Shown: positions 17,339 to 27,367, counted from the stretch's first letter. The stretch: DNA of 64,000 nucleotides from Colwellia hornerae (GCF_007954355.1 NZ_VOLR01000009.1:100437-164436); one strand, 5' to 3'. Notes: generated by a model not told the origin, from the sequence alone. A program made the numbers and translations.

Positions 17339-18664
17339 CTAATCGTGATTGATCTTGGCTAATTCGCCTTGTATATAAGTGCCTTTAACCGCGCGGTCAT
17401 CCCCTAATATCGTGAAAGAAAAAAGTTTCTCTGCCAATGTTTGACACTGCTCTACGCGTAATTTCATTAGAGGCGTTGCATGATAATCTAAGACAATAAA
17501 GTCAGCCTCACAACCCACTTGAAAATTACCTATGGTACCTTCTAAATCTAGCGCCCTCGCGCCTCCTAGGGTTGCCAAGTAGAAAGATTGTAATGAATCT
17601 AATTTCTTGCCTCTAAGCTGCTGCGTTTTATAAGCATCTTTTAAGGTTTCTAATAGTGAAAAACTGGTTCCTGCGCCTATATCAGTACCTAGACCCACTT
17701 TAATATTATGTTGCTGGGCAACATCAAGTTTAAACAAACCACTACCTAAAAATAGATTTGAGGTTGGACAAAACGACAGCGCTGAATTCGATTGAGCTAA
17801 GTCATTATATTCAGCATCACATAAGTGTATGCCATGAGCAAAAACACTGCGGTTACCGAGTAATTGATGCTTTTTATAAACATCTAAATAGTTTTCGCAA
17901 TCGGGATTAAGCGACTTAACCCATTCAATTTCTTTTAGGTTTTCAGACAAATGGGTTTGCATATAAACACTGGGATGCTCTTTTAACAATTGCCCTGCCA
18001 AGCTTAACTGCTCATCACTGCTGGTCGGCGCAAATCTTGGGGTTATCGCATATTGCAAACGCCCTTTGCCATGCCAATCTTCGATAAGCTGCTTAGACTG
18101 CTGATAACTACTTTGCGCGGTATCAAGTAAATAGTCAGGAGCATTTCTATCCATCATCACTTTGCCAGCAATCATGCGGAGGTTTTTAGCTAAAGCCACT
18201 TCAAAAAAGGCATTAACTGACTCAGCATGAACAGTGCCAAAAACTAATGCGGTTGTTGTACCGTTAGTCAGTAATTGATTAAGGAAAAACTCACTGATTT
18301 TACTAGCATAGGCTTTATCAGCAAACTTTTTTTCGGTCGGAAAGGTATAATCTTCTAACCATTGCAATAATTGTTCACCGTAACTTCCTATCATCTCAGT
18401 TTGAGGATAATGGATATGTGTATCTATAAAACCGGGGACGATCAGGCCGTTTTCAATATGTTCGATCGCTATAGCGTCTTCCAAATCCGCTAACATAGCT
18501 TCGGCACTACCCAATTGTTTAACCTTGCCATTTTCTATCAGCAAAATACCATCTTCAAAATACTGATGGCTGCTTTGCTCTGCTTGCGCTTTATCTTGGC
18601 AAGACGTCAAGGCTGGGTCTTCGATGAAATGTAAAATTTCACCGCGAAATGCTTTTACTGACAT
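17339..18664 (-). CDS. guaD: Guanine deaminase
   Basis: Hydrolyses guanine to xanthine, feeding xanthine dehydrogenase. It is a 441-residue metal-dependent amidohydrolase: FIDTHIHYPQTEMIGSYG (metal and substrate site), MQTHLSENLKEI, FAHGIHL and GLGTDIGAGTSFSLLETL. It starts 4 nt after the allA stop and ends 36 nt before puuD, inside the tightly packed purine operon. With DeoD producing guanine from guanosine, it covers the guanine branch. Confidence 0.95.
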   Translation of the reverse strand: MSVKAFRGEILHFIEDPALTSCQDKAQAEQSSHQYFEDGILLIENGKVKQLGSAEAMLADLEDAIAIEHIENGLIVPGFIDTHIHYPQTEMIGSYGEQLLQWLEDYTFPTEKKFADKAYASKISEFFLNQLLTNGTTTALVFGTVHAESVNAFFEVALAKNLRMIAGKVMMDRNAPDYLLDTAQSSYQQSKQLIEDWHGKGRLQYAITPRFAPTSSDEQLSLAGQLLKEHPSVYMQTHLSENLKEIEWVKSLNPDCENYLDVYKKHQLLGNRSVFAHGIHLCDAEYNDLAQSNSALSFCPTSNLFLGSGLFKLDVAQQHNIKVGLGTDIGAGTSFSLLETLKDAYKTQQLRGKKLDSLQSFYLATLGGARALDLEGTIGNFQVGCEADFIVLDYHATPLMKLRVEQCQTLAEKLFSFTILGDDRAVKGTYIQGELAKINHD

Positions 18665-18668
18665 CGAC

Positions 18669-19202
18669 TTAATCGCTCCGCTTGTCTAAATTGAAATGTA
18701 TGGTAATTTTATTATCTAAGGTAATTTCATCGCAGTTTTTGCCAGCACCTTGTCGGTCAACAACTAAAAAGTCAGCGGTTTGACCTAAAGCTAAACTATA
18801 ATGATGCCAAGTCCCTTTATGGTAATTAACACCCTGATTTGCTGAAGCAAGAAAAACCGCTAACTGAGTAACATCAAATTCGCCCGCTGGTGCAACAACC
18901 ACAAGATAAGCGTTAGCAGACAACGGGTAAAAAGCCTGACTTGATAAGGGATGACGTTCCATACAATCAAGGGTTAATTGACCTTTACCGGCGTTGATCT
19001 GACAAGATTCTTTGGGCGATGAGCGAAAAACACTAATAATGCCTTGGCCTGCTTCCTCACTAATATCTAGGGTAGCTAACGCATGATACCTTTGTGTTAG
19101 CCCATAATTGATTGATATTTTTTCCGCTTCATCATTGACTTCAATGACATCACCAAAAGCTTGAAACGCCTTTTGGCTAAGTGGTTTAGCATGTAAAATC
19201 AT
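18669..19202 (-). CDS. allA: Ureidoglycolate lyase
   Basis: Splits ureidoglycolate to glyoxylate and urea, the last purine-ring step. I start at the ATG at 19202 (MILHAKPLSQKAFQAFGDVI), which aligns with the E. coli AllA N-terminus. It lies 1 nt after the uraH stop; an upstream ATG at 19232 would add 10 residues inside uraH. The C-terminal part has the cupin-like YHKGTWHHYSLAL. The upstream enzyme making ureidoglycolate (allantoicase or allantoate amidohydrolase) is absent from this window. Confidence 0.93.
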   Translation of the reverse strand: MILHAKPLSQKAFQAFGDVIEVNDEAEKISINYGLTQRYHALATLDISEEAGQGIISVFRSSPKESCQINAGKGQLTLDCMERHPLSSQAFYPLSANAYLVVVAPAGEFDVTQLAVFLASANQGVNYHKGTWHHYSLALGQTADFLVVDRQGAGKNCDEITLDNKITIHFNLDKRSD

Positions 19203-19203
19203 C

Positions 19204-19566
19204 TTAGCTGCCACGATAGGTTGAGTAACCAAAAGCGGTCAGTAATAACGGAATATGATAGTGTTCACCAGCACCACTGATATCAAAAACAATATCAACG
19301 TAAGGATAAAAAGCTCGCTCATTCAGCGCATTAAAATAATCACTTATCGCAAAATGAACGCGGTAACTCCCCGCAGGCAATACCCGATCTTTCTCAAGTA
19401 AGGCAGGCACTCGCCCATCACTGTTGGTTTGACCTTCTGCTAATAGCGACCACTGTGCTTGGCTTTTACTGTCACTTGAACCTATAAGTTCAAATAGAGA
19501 AATAGTGATACCTGCAGCGGGTTTACCGCGACTGATGTCTAATACATGTGAAGTTATTTGACTCAT
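19204..19566 (-). CDS. uraH: 5-hydroxyisourate hydrolase
   Basis: Converts 5-hydroxyisourate to OHCU. The 120 residues match the transthyretin-related family: HVLDISRGKPAAG near the N-terminus, NSDGRVP and the signature C-terminal YRGS. It sits 3 nt after uraD and 1 nt before allA. No signal peptide, so cytoplasmic. Confidence 0.96.
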   Translation of the reverse strand: MSQITSHVLDISRGKPAAGITISLFELIGSSDSKSQAQWSLLAEGQTNSDGRVPALLEKDRVLPAGSYRVHFAISDYFNALNERAFYPYVDIVFDISGAGEHYHIPLLLTAFGYSTYRGS

Positions 19567-19569
19567 AGT

Positions 19570-20115
19570 TTAGCTCTCTTTAACGTTTGAAGCAGGAGTT
19601 ATAGGCGCAGCCGCAGCCATCATTTTTTCAATTCTTAACTGTAATATTTTTCGTTGCTCTTCTGCTGCATTGATGATTTCTTCAGTGCGATTATTCGCGT
19701 AACGCTTTACCAATATCGCTAACATCTGTGTGGCTGTTTTACCTGTGGCACAAACAATAAAGATGAAACCAAATTTTTCTTGATAGTCATCATTCAATTG
19801 TTTCAATTCACTTAATGCTTGTTCTGTCGCGGTATTAACTCCCGATTGTTCTCCTGCGGCAATTTTCTCTGTCGAGCGGTATTTTTCTCTTAGGCTAGAG
19901 ACATCGCCAATTTTAGGATGCCCTTCAAAAGCCTGTAAATAATCGGCTTCTGTCAGGTTTTGCCAGCTAATATCCGCTTGTGCAGTTAACGCCACTAAAT
20001 TATTATATGGCATGGCAGCCACCATTCGCACCACCCAAGCATTTGCTGTACAACACTGCATAAAGGCCGAATGGGCCGCTTGAGGTTGCAAGGCATTTAA
20101 TTCGGTAATCAACAT
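19570..20115 (-). CDS. uraD: OHCU decarboxylase
   Basis: Decarboxylates 2-oxo-4-hydroxy-4-carboxy-5-ureidoimidazoline to (S)-allantoin. Of 181 residues, the catalytic His lies in FEGHPKIGD (about 67) and the conserved Glu/Gln in AAGEQSGVN. The C-terminal EEIINAAEEQRKILQLRIEK is a family helix. It is first in the uraD-uraH-allA-guaD-puuD half of the run, 105 bp after allB. That spacer carries an inverted repeat (20138-20171), so a second promoter or processing site is possible. Confidence 0.95.
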   Translation of the reverse strand: MLITELNALQPQAAHSAFMQCCTANAWVVRMVAAMPYNNLVALTAQADISWQNLTEADYLQAFEGHPKIGDVSSLREKYRSTEKIAAGEQSGVNTATEQALSELKQLNDDYQEKFGFIFIVCATGKTATQMLAILVKRYANNRTEEIINAAEEQRKILQLRIEKMMAAAAPITPASNVKES

Positions 20116-20137
20116 AATATTTCCTTATTCAAGGTAA

Positions 20138-20171
20138 GCGATAATACACTTTTTTTTAACGCAATTATCGC
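20138..20171. promoter_or_regulatory. Inverted repeat between allB and uraD
   Basis: GCGATAAT and ATTATCGC arms (8 bp perfect) separated by 18 nt including an eight-T run, 23-56 bp before the uraD ATG. It may be an internal operator or mRNA hairpin dividing the 11-kb operon. Confidence 0.35.
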
Positions 20172-20220
20172 GGTAAAGATATAATGTACGATCACTATTG
20201 CCTGGTTTTTATCATTATTT

Positions 20221-21588
20221 TTAGTAGTCATGTTTTAACAAAGTATGACCTTGAGGTTGACCGATGATGTCTTGCTCGCTGTAAACCAGTTGCCCACGTA
20301 AATAAGTTTTATTGACTTCACCTGTGACACGTTTACCGACATAAGGGGTGATTTTGTGTTTATGTTTGATCATGTCGCTACTGATAATGACTTCTTTTTC
20401 ATCATCAAACACTAAAATATCTGCATAAGCGCCAATGGCAATTTTACCTTTTTTATCATCTAAACCGACAAACTCAGCGGTTGCAGTCGACATTAAATGA
20501 CTAATATCAGCTAAAGTAAAACCACGCTGCTTTGCTTCGGTCCAAATTAACGGTAAACCAAATTGTAGTGCAGATATACCACCCCAGGCATTTTCTAGAT
20601 CGCCAGAGTCAATTTTTTTCAACTCAGGAGTACAAGGAGAGTGATCAGAGACGATAAAATCAATATCACCGGCCTTTAATGCTTGCCAAAGCTTTTGTCT
20701 GTTTTCATCTTCACGTATTGGCGGACAGCATTTAAAAAGGGTTTTACCATCAGGTATCTCTTCAGAAAATAACGTCAAATAATGAGGACAGGTTTCTGCG
20801 GTAAATTTCAAGCCAGCGTTTTTGGCATAAGTGATTTTTTCAAGGGCATCACTCGATGATAAATGAACAATATGAATATGTGCATCGACTCCAACCGCTT
20901 TCGCTTCTTCACCTAACGAGACCATCAAATCAATGGCATCGTTTTCCCATTGTCTTGGTCTAGAGTCGAGAAAGCTTTGATACTTATCCCCTATTTCTTG
21001 CGGTTCGTTGTGCGCTTTATCCAATTCAGCATGAATAAGATAAGGAACCTGATGTTTCGCCATAATCGGTAGTGCTTTTTTAACATCTTCACCACTGACA
21101 TTAGGAAATTCATCCACCCCTGAGTGAATTAAGAAACTTTTAGCCCCTAACACACCAGCACTGAGTAATTCATCTAATTGAGCACCATTATTTTCAAGGC
21201 TTTCAGGGATAACGCCGCCCCAAAAACCACAGTCTACCCAAAGTTTGCCTTTGAGTGCTTGAAGCTTAACCTCGAGCGCCGCTTTTGAAACTGTTGCTGG
21301 AATACAATTAAGCGGCATATCGACTAATGTGGTAATGCCACCCGCTGCCGCTGCCTGAGTTGCGGTATTAAAACCTTCCCAGTCGCTGCGCCCTGGCTCA
21401 TTAATGTGCACATGAGTATCAACCAAGCCAGGCATTAATACTAAGTTGCCGTGATCAATAAGTTCACATTCAACGCTAGACTGGTAAGGTAAAATAGCCT
21501 CAATAAGGCCATTATTAATGATAAGAGTGGCAGCTTTTACCCCTTCTGGGGTAATAACGCGTTTTGAACGTAAGGCAAAGTTATTCAT
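20221..21588 (-). CDS. allB: Allantoinase
   Basis: Hydrolyses allantoin to allantoate. This 455-residue cyclic amidohydrolase carries LVDTHVHINEPGR (metal ligands), GAKSFLIHSG with the carbamylated-Lys position, HIVHLSSSDAL, TAETCPHYLTL and VSDHSPC. Its start overlaps the xdhC stop by 8 nt in the form ATGAATAA, indicating translational coupling. The product allantoate has no consuming enzyme encoded nearby. Confidence 0.96.
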   Translation of the reverse strand: MNNFALRSKRVITPEGVKAATLIINNGLIEAILPYQSSVECELIDHGNLVLMPGLVDTHVHINEPGRSDWEGFNTATQAAAAGGITTLVDMPLNCIPATVSKAALEVKLQALKGKLWVDCGFWGGVIPESLENNGAQLDELLSAGVLGAKSFLIHSGVDEFPNVSGEDVKKALPIMAKHQVPYLIHAELDKAHNEPQEIGDKYQSFLDSRPRQWENDAIDLMVSLGEEAKAVGVDAHIHIVHLSSSDALEKITYAKNAGLKFTAETCPHYLTLFSEEIPDGKTLFKCCPPIREDENRQKLWQALKAGDIDFIVSDHSPCTPELKKIDSGDLENAWGGISALQFGLPLIWTEAKQRGFTLADISHLMSTATAEFVGLDDKKGKIAIGAYADILVFDDEKEVIISSDMIKHKHKITPYVGKRVTGEVNKTYLRGQLVYSEQDIIGQPQGHTLLKHDY

Positions 21589-22519
21589 TTATTTTCTCCG
21601 TAATCGATTTGCTACCGGTTACTTCATTTTTGCTCTGACGAGCAGCTTGGATTTTAGCCGCGCTATTTAGTAACGGCGTTAATGCCTTGAAACTAATACC
21701 TTGCGCGGTAGTTGATGGCTGACTCGCACTGTCATTTTTTTGATATAAACCAATAATTTCAGCCGCGATTGATACCGCAACCTCCATAGGACGTTTACCC
21801 GGCACAGCACTTAAACCAATAGGACAAGTGAGCTGTTCAATGGCTTGCTCGCTAAATTCTCGATGCTTTAAGCGATGCTGAAAGCGTTTCCATTTCGTCT
21901 CAGAGCCAATTAAACCGGCATAAGCAAAATCACCACACTTTAACAGCGCCTGACATAGTTCAAAATCTAATTGGTGATTGTGGGTCATGATGATAAAAAA
22001 ACTGCCTGCAGGCATGCTAGCTATTTCATCGACCGGGTTGTCACTGACAATACACTCAATATTAGCTGGCGCATTTGCCAACATCTCGGCTGGAAACTGC
22101 TCTCGACGATTATCAACCCATTTTAGCTGGCAAGGTAAGTCAGCAAGTATGGTTGTTAGCGCTTTACCAACATGACCGGCGCCAAAAAGCATAATTTGAG
22201 TTTTACAAGCTGCAAAACTTTCAAATAAGACGCTACAGTCGCCGCCGCAACATTGCCCTAAAGAAGCACCTAAAGAAAAGTGCTCAATATGTTGATTGTT
22301 ATCTTGGTCTGCTAATAATTGTTGCGCTAGCGCGATAGACTTAAATTCTAAGTGGCCACCACCAATAGTGTCATAAGTGCTGTTAGCACTAACCACCATC
22401 TTAGTACCTGAATTTCTAGGCGCTGAGCCATGCACGCCAATAATCGTCAGCAGGACAAAGGCCTCTCCTTTAACCTTTAATAAACTAACCGCTTCAGACC
22501 AACTTTGACGGTTATTCAT
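21581..22519 (-). CDS. xdhC: XdhC molybdenum-cofactor chaperone for xanthine dehydrogenase
   Basis: Binds and sulfurates the molybdenum cofactor and inserts it into XdhB. The 312 residues have the N-terminal XdhC/CoxI region (SAPRNSGTKMVVS, GGGHLEF) and the Rossmann motif MLFGAGHVGKAL (about 132-143). It overlaps xdhB and allB by 8 nt at either end, both as ATGAATAA. Confidence 0.93.
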   Translation of the reverse strand: MNNRQSWSEAVSLLKVKGEAFVLLTIIGVHGSAPRNSGTKMVVSANSTYDTIGGGHLEFKSIALAQQLLADQDNNQHIEHFSLGASLGQCCGGDCSVLFESFAACKTQIMLFGAGHVGKALTTILADLPCQLKWVDNRREQFPAEMLANAPANIECIVSDNPVDEIASMPAGSFFIIMTHNHQLDFELCQALLKCGDFAYAGLIGSETKWKRFQHRLKHREFSEQAIEQLTCPIGLSAVPGKRPMEVAVSIAAEIIGLYQKNDSASQPSTTAQGISFKALTPLLNSAAKIQAARQSKNEVTGSKSITEKINE

Positions 22520-24884
22520 CAGTGGCTATGCCTTGCTGCGCGTTTATTAACTGCACAGCTTTTAAAACTCGCTCTGGTGTCGCCGGTGTATCAAGCGATG
22601 GAATAACACCTTTTACTCGGTCTTGTACAGGAACAGCATTAGCAATAGCGGCGCGCAGCGCTGACCAGACAGAAATAGCCAACATAAACGGTGGCTCGCC
22701 AACCGCTTTAGAATGATAAATAGTCGCTTCACGATTAGGTGAGTCTTTTAACAACTCAACGTTAAAAACTTTTGGTGCATCGCTAATCGCAGGAATTTTA
22801 TAGGTGGCCGGCCCAGTCGTTAACAAGCGCCCCTTATCATTCCAATGTAATTCTTCAGTGGTTAACCAACCGACGCCTTGAATATAGCCACCTTCAATTT
22901 GGCCGATATCTATCGCAGGGTTTAAAGAGTCACCAACATCATGAAGAATATCAGTTTGTAATAACTTGTATTCACCGGTCAGCGTATCGATTAACACTTC
23001 AGATACCGAAGCACCCATCGCAAAATAGAAAAACGGTCGACCTTGGGCATTTTCTCTATCGTAATAAATTTTTGGCGTCCGATAAAAGCCAGTCGACGAT
23101 AAAGACACCCGAGCAAAATAAGCTTTTTGAACTAACTCAACAAAGCTGAGTTTATGTTGACCGGCATCAATAGCATCGTCACTAAAAGAAATATCATCAC
23201 TGTCAACAGCAAAGTGCTCGACAGCAAAATCAATCAACCTTTGTTTAATCGTTTGTGCGGCGTTTTGGGCGGCTTTACCGTTAAGATCGGTACCAGAAGA
23301 AGCCGCTGTTGGTGAAGCATTAGGTACTTTGTCGGTACGTGTTGCCGATACTTTAACGTTATCAACAGCAATACCAAAGACTTGTGCCACGATTTGGGCA
23401 ATTTTAGTATGTAACCCTTGACCCATTTCAGTGCCGCCATGGGTTACATCAACACTACCATCGGTATAAATATTGATCAGCGCACCCGCTTGATTAAGAT
23501 GTTGCGCGGTAAAGGAAATACCAAATTTAACCGGTGTTAGTGAAATACCTTTTTTTAAAAATTTACTACTGGCATTAAAGTCATCAATTTCTTGGCAACG
23601 CTCGGCATAACGAGAGCTGAGCTCAAGTTTGGTTATCATCTCGGCTAAATTATTGTGCTCTACTTGCTGATGATACGGGGTAATATTGCGCGTATCTGTG
23701 CCATACAGATTAGCTTTACGAACAGCAAGTGGGTCTAATCCTAGAGAATAAGCAATATCATCCATGACACATTCAATAATCATCATACCTTGTGGACCAC
23801 CAAAACCTCGAAAGGCGGTATTGGAGGCGGTATTCGTCTTACAACGATTTCCGGTAATACTGACATGGTCCAAGTAATAACCATTATCAGCATGAAACAT
23901 CGCTCTGTCGACAATGGCATCTGATAAATCAGGTGAGTAACCACAATTACCATTGACCGTTAAATCTATGCCTTCAATAACACCTTGACCGTTAAAACCC
24001 ACTTGATAATGATTTTCAAAAGGATGACGTTTACCGGTCATCATCATATCGTCACTACGATTCAAGCGCAGCTTTACCGCTTTTTGGGTTTTATTGGCAA
24101 GTACCGCCGCTAAACACGACCAACCAGCCGCTTGTGTTTCTTTACCGCCAAAACCACCACCCATACGTTTCATATCGACAACGACGCGGTTAAAAGGAAT
24201 ACCTAACACTTCAGCGACAAGTTTTTGAACTTCAGCCGGATGTTGGCTAGATGAATAAACGGTCATTCCGCCATCTTCGGTAGGAATAACACTCGCTATT
24301 TGACCTTCCAAATAAAAATGCTCTTGACCGCCAATGGCAATTTGCCCACTCAGCTGATGTTTAGCTTGCTCAATAGCACTGGCACTATCACCTCGTTTCA
24401 TACTGTGCGGTGGACGCACAAAGCTCTTAGCTTTTAACGCCTGTTCAATAGTCAGTACGGGGGTTGTTTCTTGGTAGTCAATTTTTGCCAGCGCTACTGC
24501 TTGTTTTGCTAACTCATGGCTCGTCGCCGCAACCGCAAAGATAGCTTGACCATAAAATTCAACGACATCTTTGGTAAGTATCGGATCGCCCGGAAAAACA
24601 GGACCAATATCTGTATGGCCTACAATGTCATCTAAGGTAATAACAGCAACGACACCTTGGGCGGCGCGTACTGCCGATAAGTCTATCGCGGTAATATGAC
24701 CACTGGCAATCGTTGCCATGCCTACAGCCGCGTGCAATTGTCCTAACGACTCTAATTTGTCATCGGTATAAACAGCTTTGCCAGTAACGTGCATTTCAGC
24801 ACTTTCATGCTTGATCGATTGGCCAACAGCACCGGAACTTTTTTTACCTTTGAGGCCTTTATCAACGTCACTTAATTTACGCAT
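22512..24884 (-). CDS. xdhB: Xanthine dehydrogenase, molybdenum-binding large subunit
   Basis: Oxidises hypoxanthine and xanthine to urate. The 790-residue subunit shows the molybdopterin-binding segments MGGGFGGKETQ, FRGFGGPQGM and GGTEMGQGLHTKIAQ, and the catalytic glutamate in KAVGEPPFML (about 734). It pairs with the FAD/Fe-S subunit encoded upstream (8-nt overlap, ATGCGTAA) and needs XdhC. The two-subunit layout is the bacterial XDHAB type. Confidence 0.96.
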   Translation of the reverse strand: MRKLSDVDKGLKGKKSSGAVGQSIKHESAEMHVTGKAVYTDDKLESLGQLHAAVGMATIASGHITAIDLSAVRAAQGVVAVITLDDIVGHTDIGPVFPGDPILTKDVVEFYGQAIFAVAATSHELAKQAVALAKIDYQETTPVLTIEQALKAKSFVRPPHSMKRGDSASAIEQAKHQLSGQIAIGGQEHFYLEGQIASVIPTEDGGMTVYSSSQHPAEVQKLVAEVLGIPFNRVVVDMKRMGGGFGGKETQAAGWSCLAAVLANKTQKAVKLRLNRSDDMMMTGKRHPFENHYQVGFNGQGVIEGIDLTVNGNCGYSPDLSDAIVDRAMFHADNGYYLDHVSITGNRCKTNTASNTAFRGFGGPQGMMIIECVMDDIAYSLGLDPLAVRKANLYGTDTRNITPYHQQVEHNNLAEMITKLELSSRYAERCQEIDDFNASSKFLKKGISLTPVKFGISFTAQHLNQAGALINIYTDGSVDVTHGGTEMGQGLHTKIAQIVAQVFGIAVDNVKVSATRTDKVPNASPTAASSGTDLNGKAAQNAAQTIKQRLIDFAVEHFAVDSDDISFSDDAIDAGQHKLSFVELVQKAYFARVSLSSTGFYRTPKIYYDRENAQGRPFFYFAMGASVSEVLIDTLTGEYKLLQTDILHDVGDSLNPAIDIGQIEGGYIQGVGWLTTEELHWNDKGRLLTTGPATYKIPAISDAPKVFNVELLKDSPNREATIYHSKAVGEPPFMLAISVWSALRAAIANAVPVQDRVKGVIPSLDTPATPERVLKAVQLINAQQGIATDE

Positions 24885-26427
24885 GAGTCACTCCTCTCAC
24901 GTCTAAGGTATCGACTTCAAAGGTTTCGATTCGGGTTGCTGCATGCGTTTGCTCTAGTTCATAAAAGCATTTTCTCACTAAATTTTTTGCCACTTGTAAG
25001 CGATATTCACTACTCGCACGCACGTCTGACATCGGAGAGAAATCTTTTGCTAATGCTGTCATCGCTACAGCAATATTTTGTTCACTAGGCTCTCTACCCA
25101 TTAAAGCTTGTTCACAGGCAAAAGCGCGCTTTGGAATACCAGCCATACCGCCAAAAGCAATGGTGATTTCAGCCACTTTTTTGTTAGTAAACTTAATATA
25201 AAAGCAAGCAAGTACTGTTGAGATATCATCATCTAAACGTTTTGATATTTTAAAAACTTTTAAGTGTTTATTACTGTTCGCTTTTGGAATTTCAATACGT
25301 TCAATGAATTCGCCACTTTCGAGTTGCGTCACTTTGTAATCAACAAAGTAGTCTTCAACCGATATTTCACGAGTACGTTCGCCTTTGCGAAGCACTAACC
25401 TTGCACCTAAGGCGATTAACACCGGCGGCGTATCTCCAATCGGAGAAGCATTACCAACATTGCCCCCTAAGGTGCCCGAGTTTCTCACCTGCGTTGAGCC
25501 AAGACGATACAACATCTGACCAAATTCTGGATAGTACTGACTTAATAACTGATGGCTTTGCTGATAACTCACCATAGCGCCAATAGACAAAGTCTTTGCT
25601 GTTTGATTAATTTGCGCGAGCTCGCGTACATTACTCATTGAAATCATGGTTTGTATTTGCGCCATACCTTGGGTAACACTTAACGCTAAATCGGTACCGC
25701 CAGCTAACAGTTTAGCTTTCGGGTATTGCTCAACCAGTTGTGCTAATTTATCTAAGGTGTAAGGAAGATAAAGACTCTTGCCATTATTGTGCAGCTCAAC
25801 AGTGTCTTGTTGCTGAGCAATAAGTTTTAGTTGCGCAATAGTCGCTGCTTGTTCGTGCTCAAACTGATCAACGTCATCATTATTACAAGCTTGTTTTGCC
25901 GCTTCCGTAATAGAGCGATAGCCCGTACAGCGACACAAGTTACCCGCTAAGCCATGTTCAATATCTTTGTCTAAATCAACATCAGGAGAATTATCTGTCG
26001 CATCGCTGAACTTGGCTTGTGCTAGATTTTTCTTTAATGAAAAAAGTGACATGACAAAACCCGGGGTACAGAAACCACATTGTGAGCCATGACAATCAAC
26101 CATAGCTTGTTGAACACTATGTAATTTATTACCTTGCTGTAAATCTTCTACTGTGACTAGCTGTTTACCATGAAGTGCTGATAAAAAAGTAATACAGGTA
26201 TTAATCGATTGATAACTAAGATGTTCTGTTGTTTGACTATTGGCTGATTGAACTACTTCAGCAAGCACAGCTGTACAAGCACCACAGTCTCCTGAAGCAC
26301 AACCTTCTTTTGTCCCTTTTCGACTCAACTCTTCTCTTAAATAGTTGAGTACCGTCATATTAGGATCACAATTTTCGATAACTTTACGTTCGTTATTTAA
26401 CAAAAATTGAATTTTATTTTCTGACAT
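24877..26427 (-). CDS. xdhA: Xanthine dehydrogenase, FAD and 2Fe-2S small subunit
   Basis: Electron-transfer subunit, 516 residues. The N-terminal [2Fe-2S] cluster motif is EGCASGDCGACTAVL; the second cluster is SQCGFCTPGF and NLCRCTGYRS. The FAD-binding domain from about 215 carries KLLAGGTDLALSV and LGSTQVRNSGTLGGNVGNAS. It starts 35 nt after deoD, so the phosphorylase product hypoxanthine and its oxidising enzyme are co-expressed. Confidence 0.96.
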   Translation of the reverse strand: MSENKIQFLLNNERKVIENCDPNMTVLNYLREELSRKGTKEGCASGDCGACTAVLAEVVQSANSQTTEHLSYQSINTCITFLSALHGKQLVTVEDLQQGNKLHSVQQAMVDCHGSQCGFCTPGFVMSLFSLKKNLAQAKFSDATDNSPDVDLDKDIEHGLAGNLCRCTGYRSITEAAKQACNNDDVDQFEHEQAATIAQLKLIAQQQDTVELHNNGKSLYLPYTLDKLAQLVEQYPKAKLLAGGTDLALSVTQGMAQIQTMISMSNVRELAQINQTAKTLSIGAMVSYQQSHQLLSQYYPEFGQMLYRLGSTQVRNSGTLGGNVGNASPIGDTPPVLIALGARLVLRKGERTREISVEDYFVDYKVTQLESGEFIERIEIPKANSNKHLKVFKISKRLDDDISTVLACFYIKFTNKKVAEITIAFGGMAGIPKRAFACEQALMGREPSEQNIAVAMTALAKDFSPMSDVRASSEYRLQVAKNLVRKCFYELEQTHAATRIETFEVDTLDVRGVTHA

Positions 26428-26462
26428 ATGGTTAATTACCTATACAAATATGCGTGCTAAAA

Positions 26463-27167
26463 CTAAAGAATACTTTCTAGAGTAACTTCAATCATTTCGC
26501 CAAATTTTAACTGACGATCTGCTGCTGACATTTTTTCGCCGGTTTTGATATGATCACTTACTGTTAGTAAACAGAGTGCTTTCTTGCCTAATTCAGCGGC
26601 AACGCCATAAAGCCCGGCAGCTTCCATTTCTACTGCAAGAATGCCGTATTTTTCTAACGTTGCGAATACTTCAAATTCAGGTACATAAAACAAATCAGCT
26701 GAAAAAACATTACCGACTTTTGGCGTTTTGCCTAAACGTTTGGCTGTGCTCATCACTTTTTCTAACAACTCATAGTTAGCTATAGCGGCAAAATCATAAT
26801 TATTCAATCGTTGACGATTAACATTCGAGTCAGTGCTGGCACCCATAGCAACAACAATATCTTCTAGTTGTATATCATCACGAATTGAACCACAGCTACC
26901 AACACGAATAATACTCTCAACACCATAATCTCGGTAAAGCTCGGTCGCATAAATAGACATAGAGGGGATCCCCATACCTGAACCCATCACAGAAATACGC
27001 TTACCCTTATATTCACCGGTATAACCAAACATATTTCTAACTTCGGTGACTTGTTTAACATTAGTTAAGTAGTTGTCAGCGATGAATTTGGCACGCAAAG
27101 GATCGCCCGGCATGATAACCGTTTCGGCAAAATCTCCGACATTAGCTGAGATATGTGGTGTTGGCAT
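26463..27167 (-). CDS. deoD: Purine nucleoside phosphorylase, DeoD type
   Basis: Phosphorolyses purine (deoxy)nucleosides to base plus (deoxy)ribose-1-phosphate. The 234 residues show [35 protein letters not shown] and [10 protein letters not shown] of the hexameric class. It leads the 11-kb purine operon, with a candidate operator 73-88 bp upstream, and is divergent from the RutR-like gene. A phosphopentomutase to turn ribose-1-phosphate into ribose-5-phosphate is not in the window. Confidence 0.97.
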   Translation of the reverse strand: MPTPHISANVGDFAETVIMPGDPLRAKFIADNYLTNVKQVTEVRNMFGYTGEYKGKRISVMGSGMGIPSMSIYATELYRDYGVESIIRVGSCGSIRDDIQLEDIVVAMGASTDSNVNRQRLNNYDFAAIANYELLEKVMSTAKRLGKTPKVGNVFSADLFYVPEFEVFATLEKYGILAVEMEAAGLYGVAAELGKKALCLLTVSDHIKTGEKMSAADRQLKFGEMIEVTLESIL

Positions 27168-27239
27168 AATATATTTTCCTAATCGTTCAAGATGTTTTAA
27201 CTATTTTATAGTTACTTAAGTTCACATAATAGAAATAAC

Positions 27240-27255
27240 CTGACACCAGTGTCAA
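27240..27255. promoter_or_regulatory. Candidate operator between deoD and the RutR-like regulator
   Basis: CTGACACCAGTGTCAA: TTGAC-N6-GTCAA with one mismatch and symmetric TGACAC/GTGTCA arms. It lies 73 bp upstream of the deoD ATG and 113 bp upstream of the regulator ATG, so it could serve both and give autoregulation. Confidence 0.65.
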
Positions 27256-27367
27256 GTAAAATAATAGTTCAGCTAAAATTAAAGCCCAAATTGACTATTA
27301 ACTTTATTGTTGAAATAGCTTATATTTGCCTCCCTGCTAATAAATGCTGCAAAGATGATTGATTAAT

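Noticed and set aside
27291..27306. TTGACTATTAACTTTA close to the RutR-like start
   Set aside because: Left half matches the motif but the right half does not, and the spacer is AT-rich.
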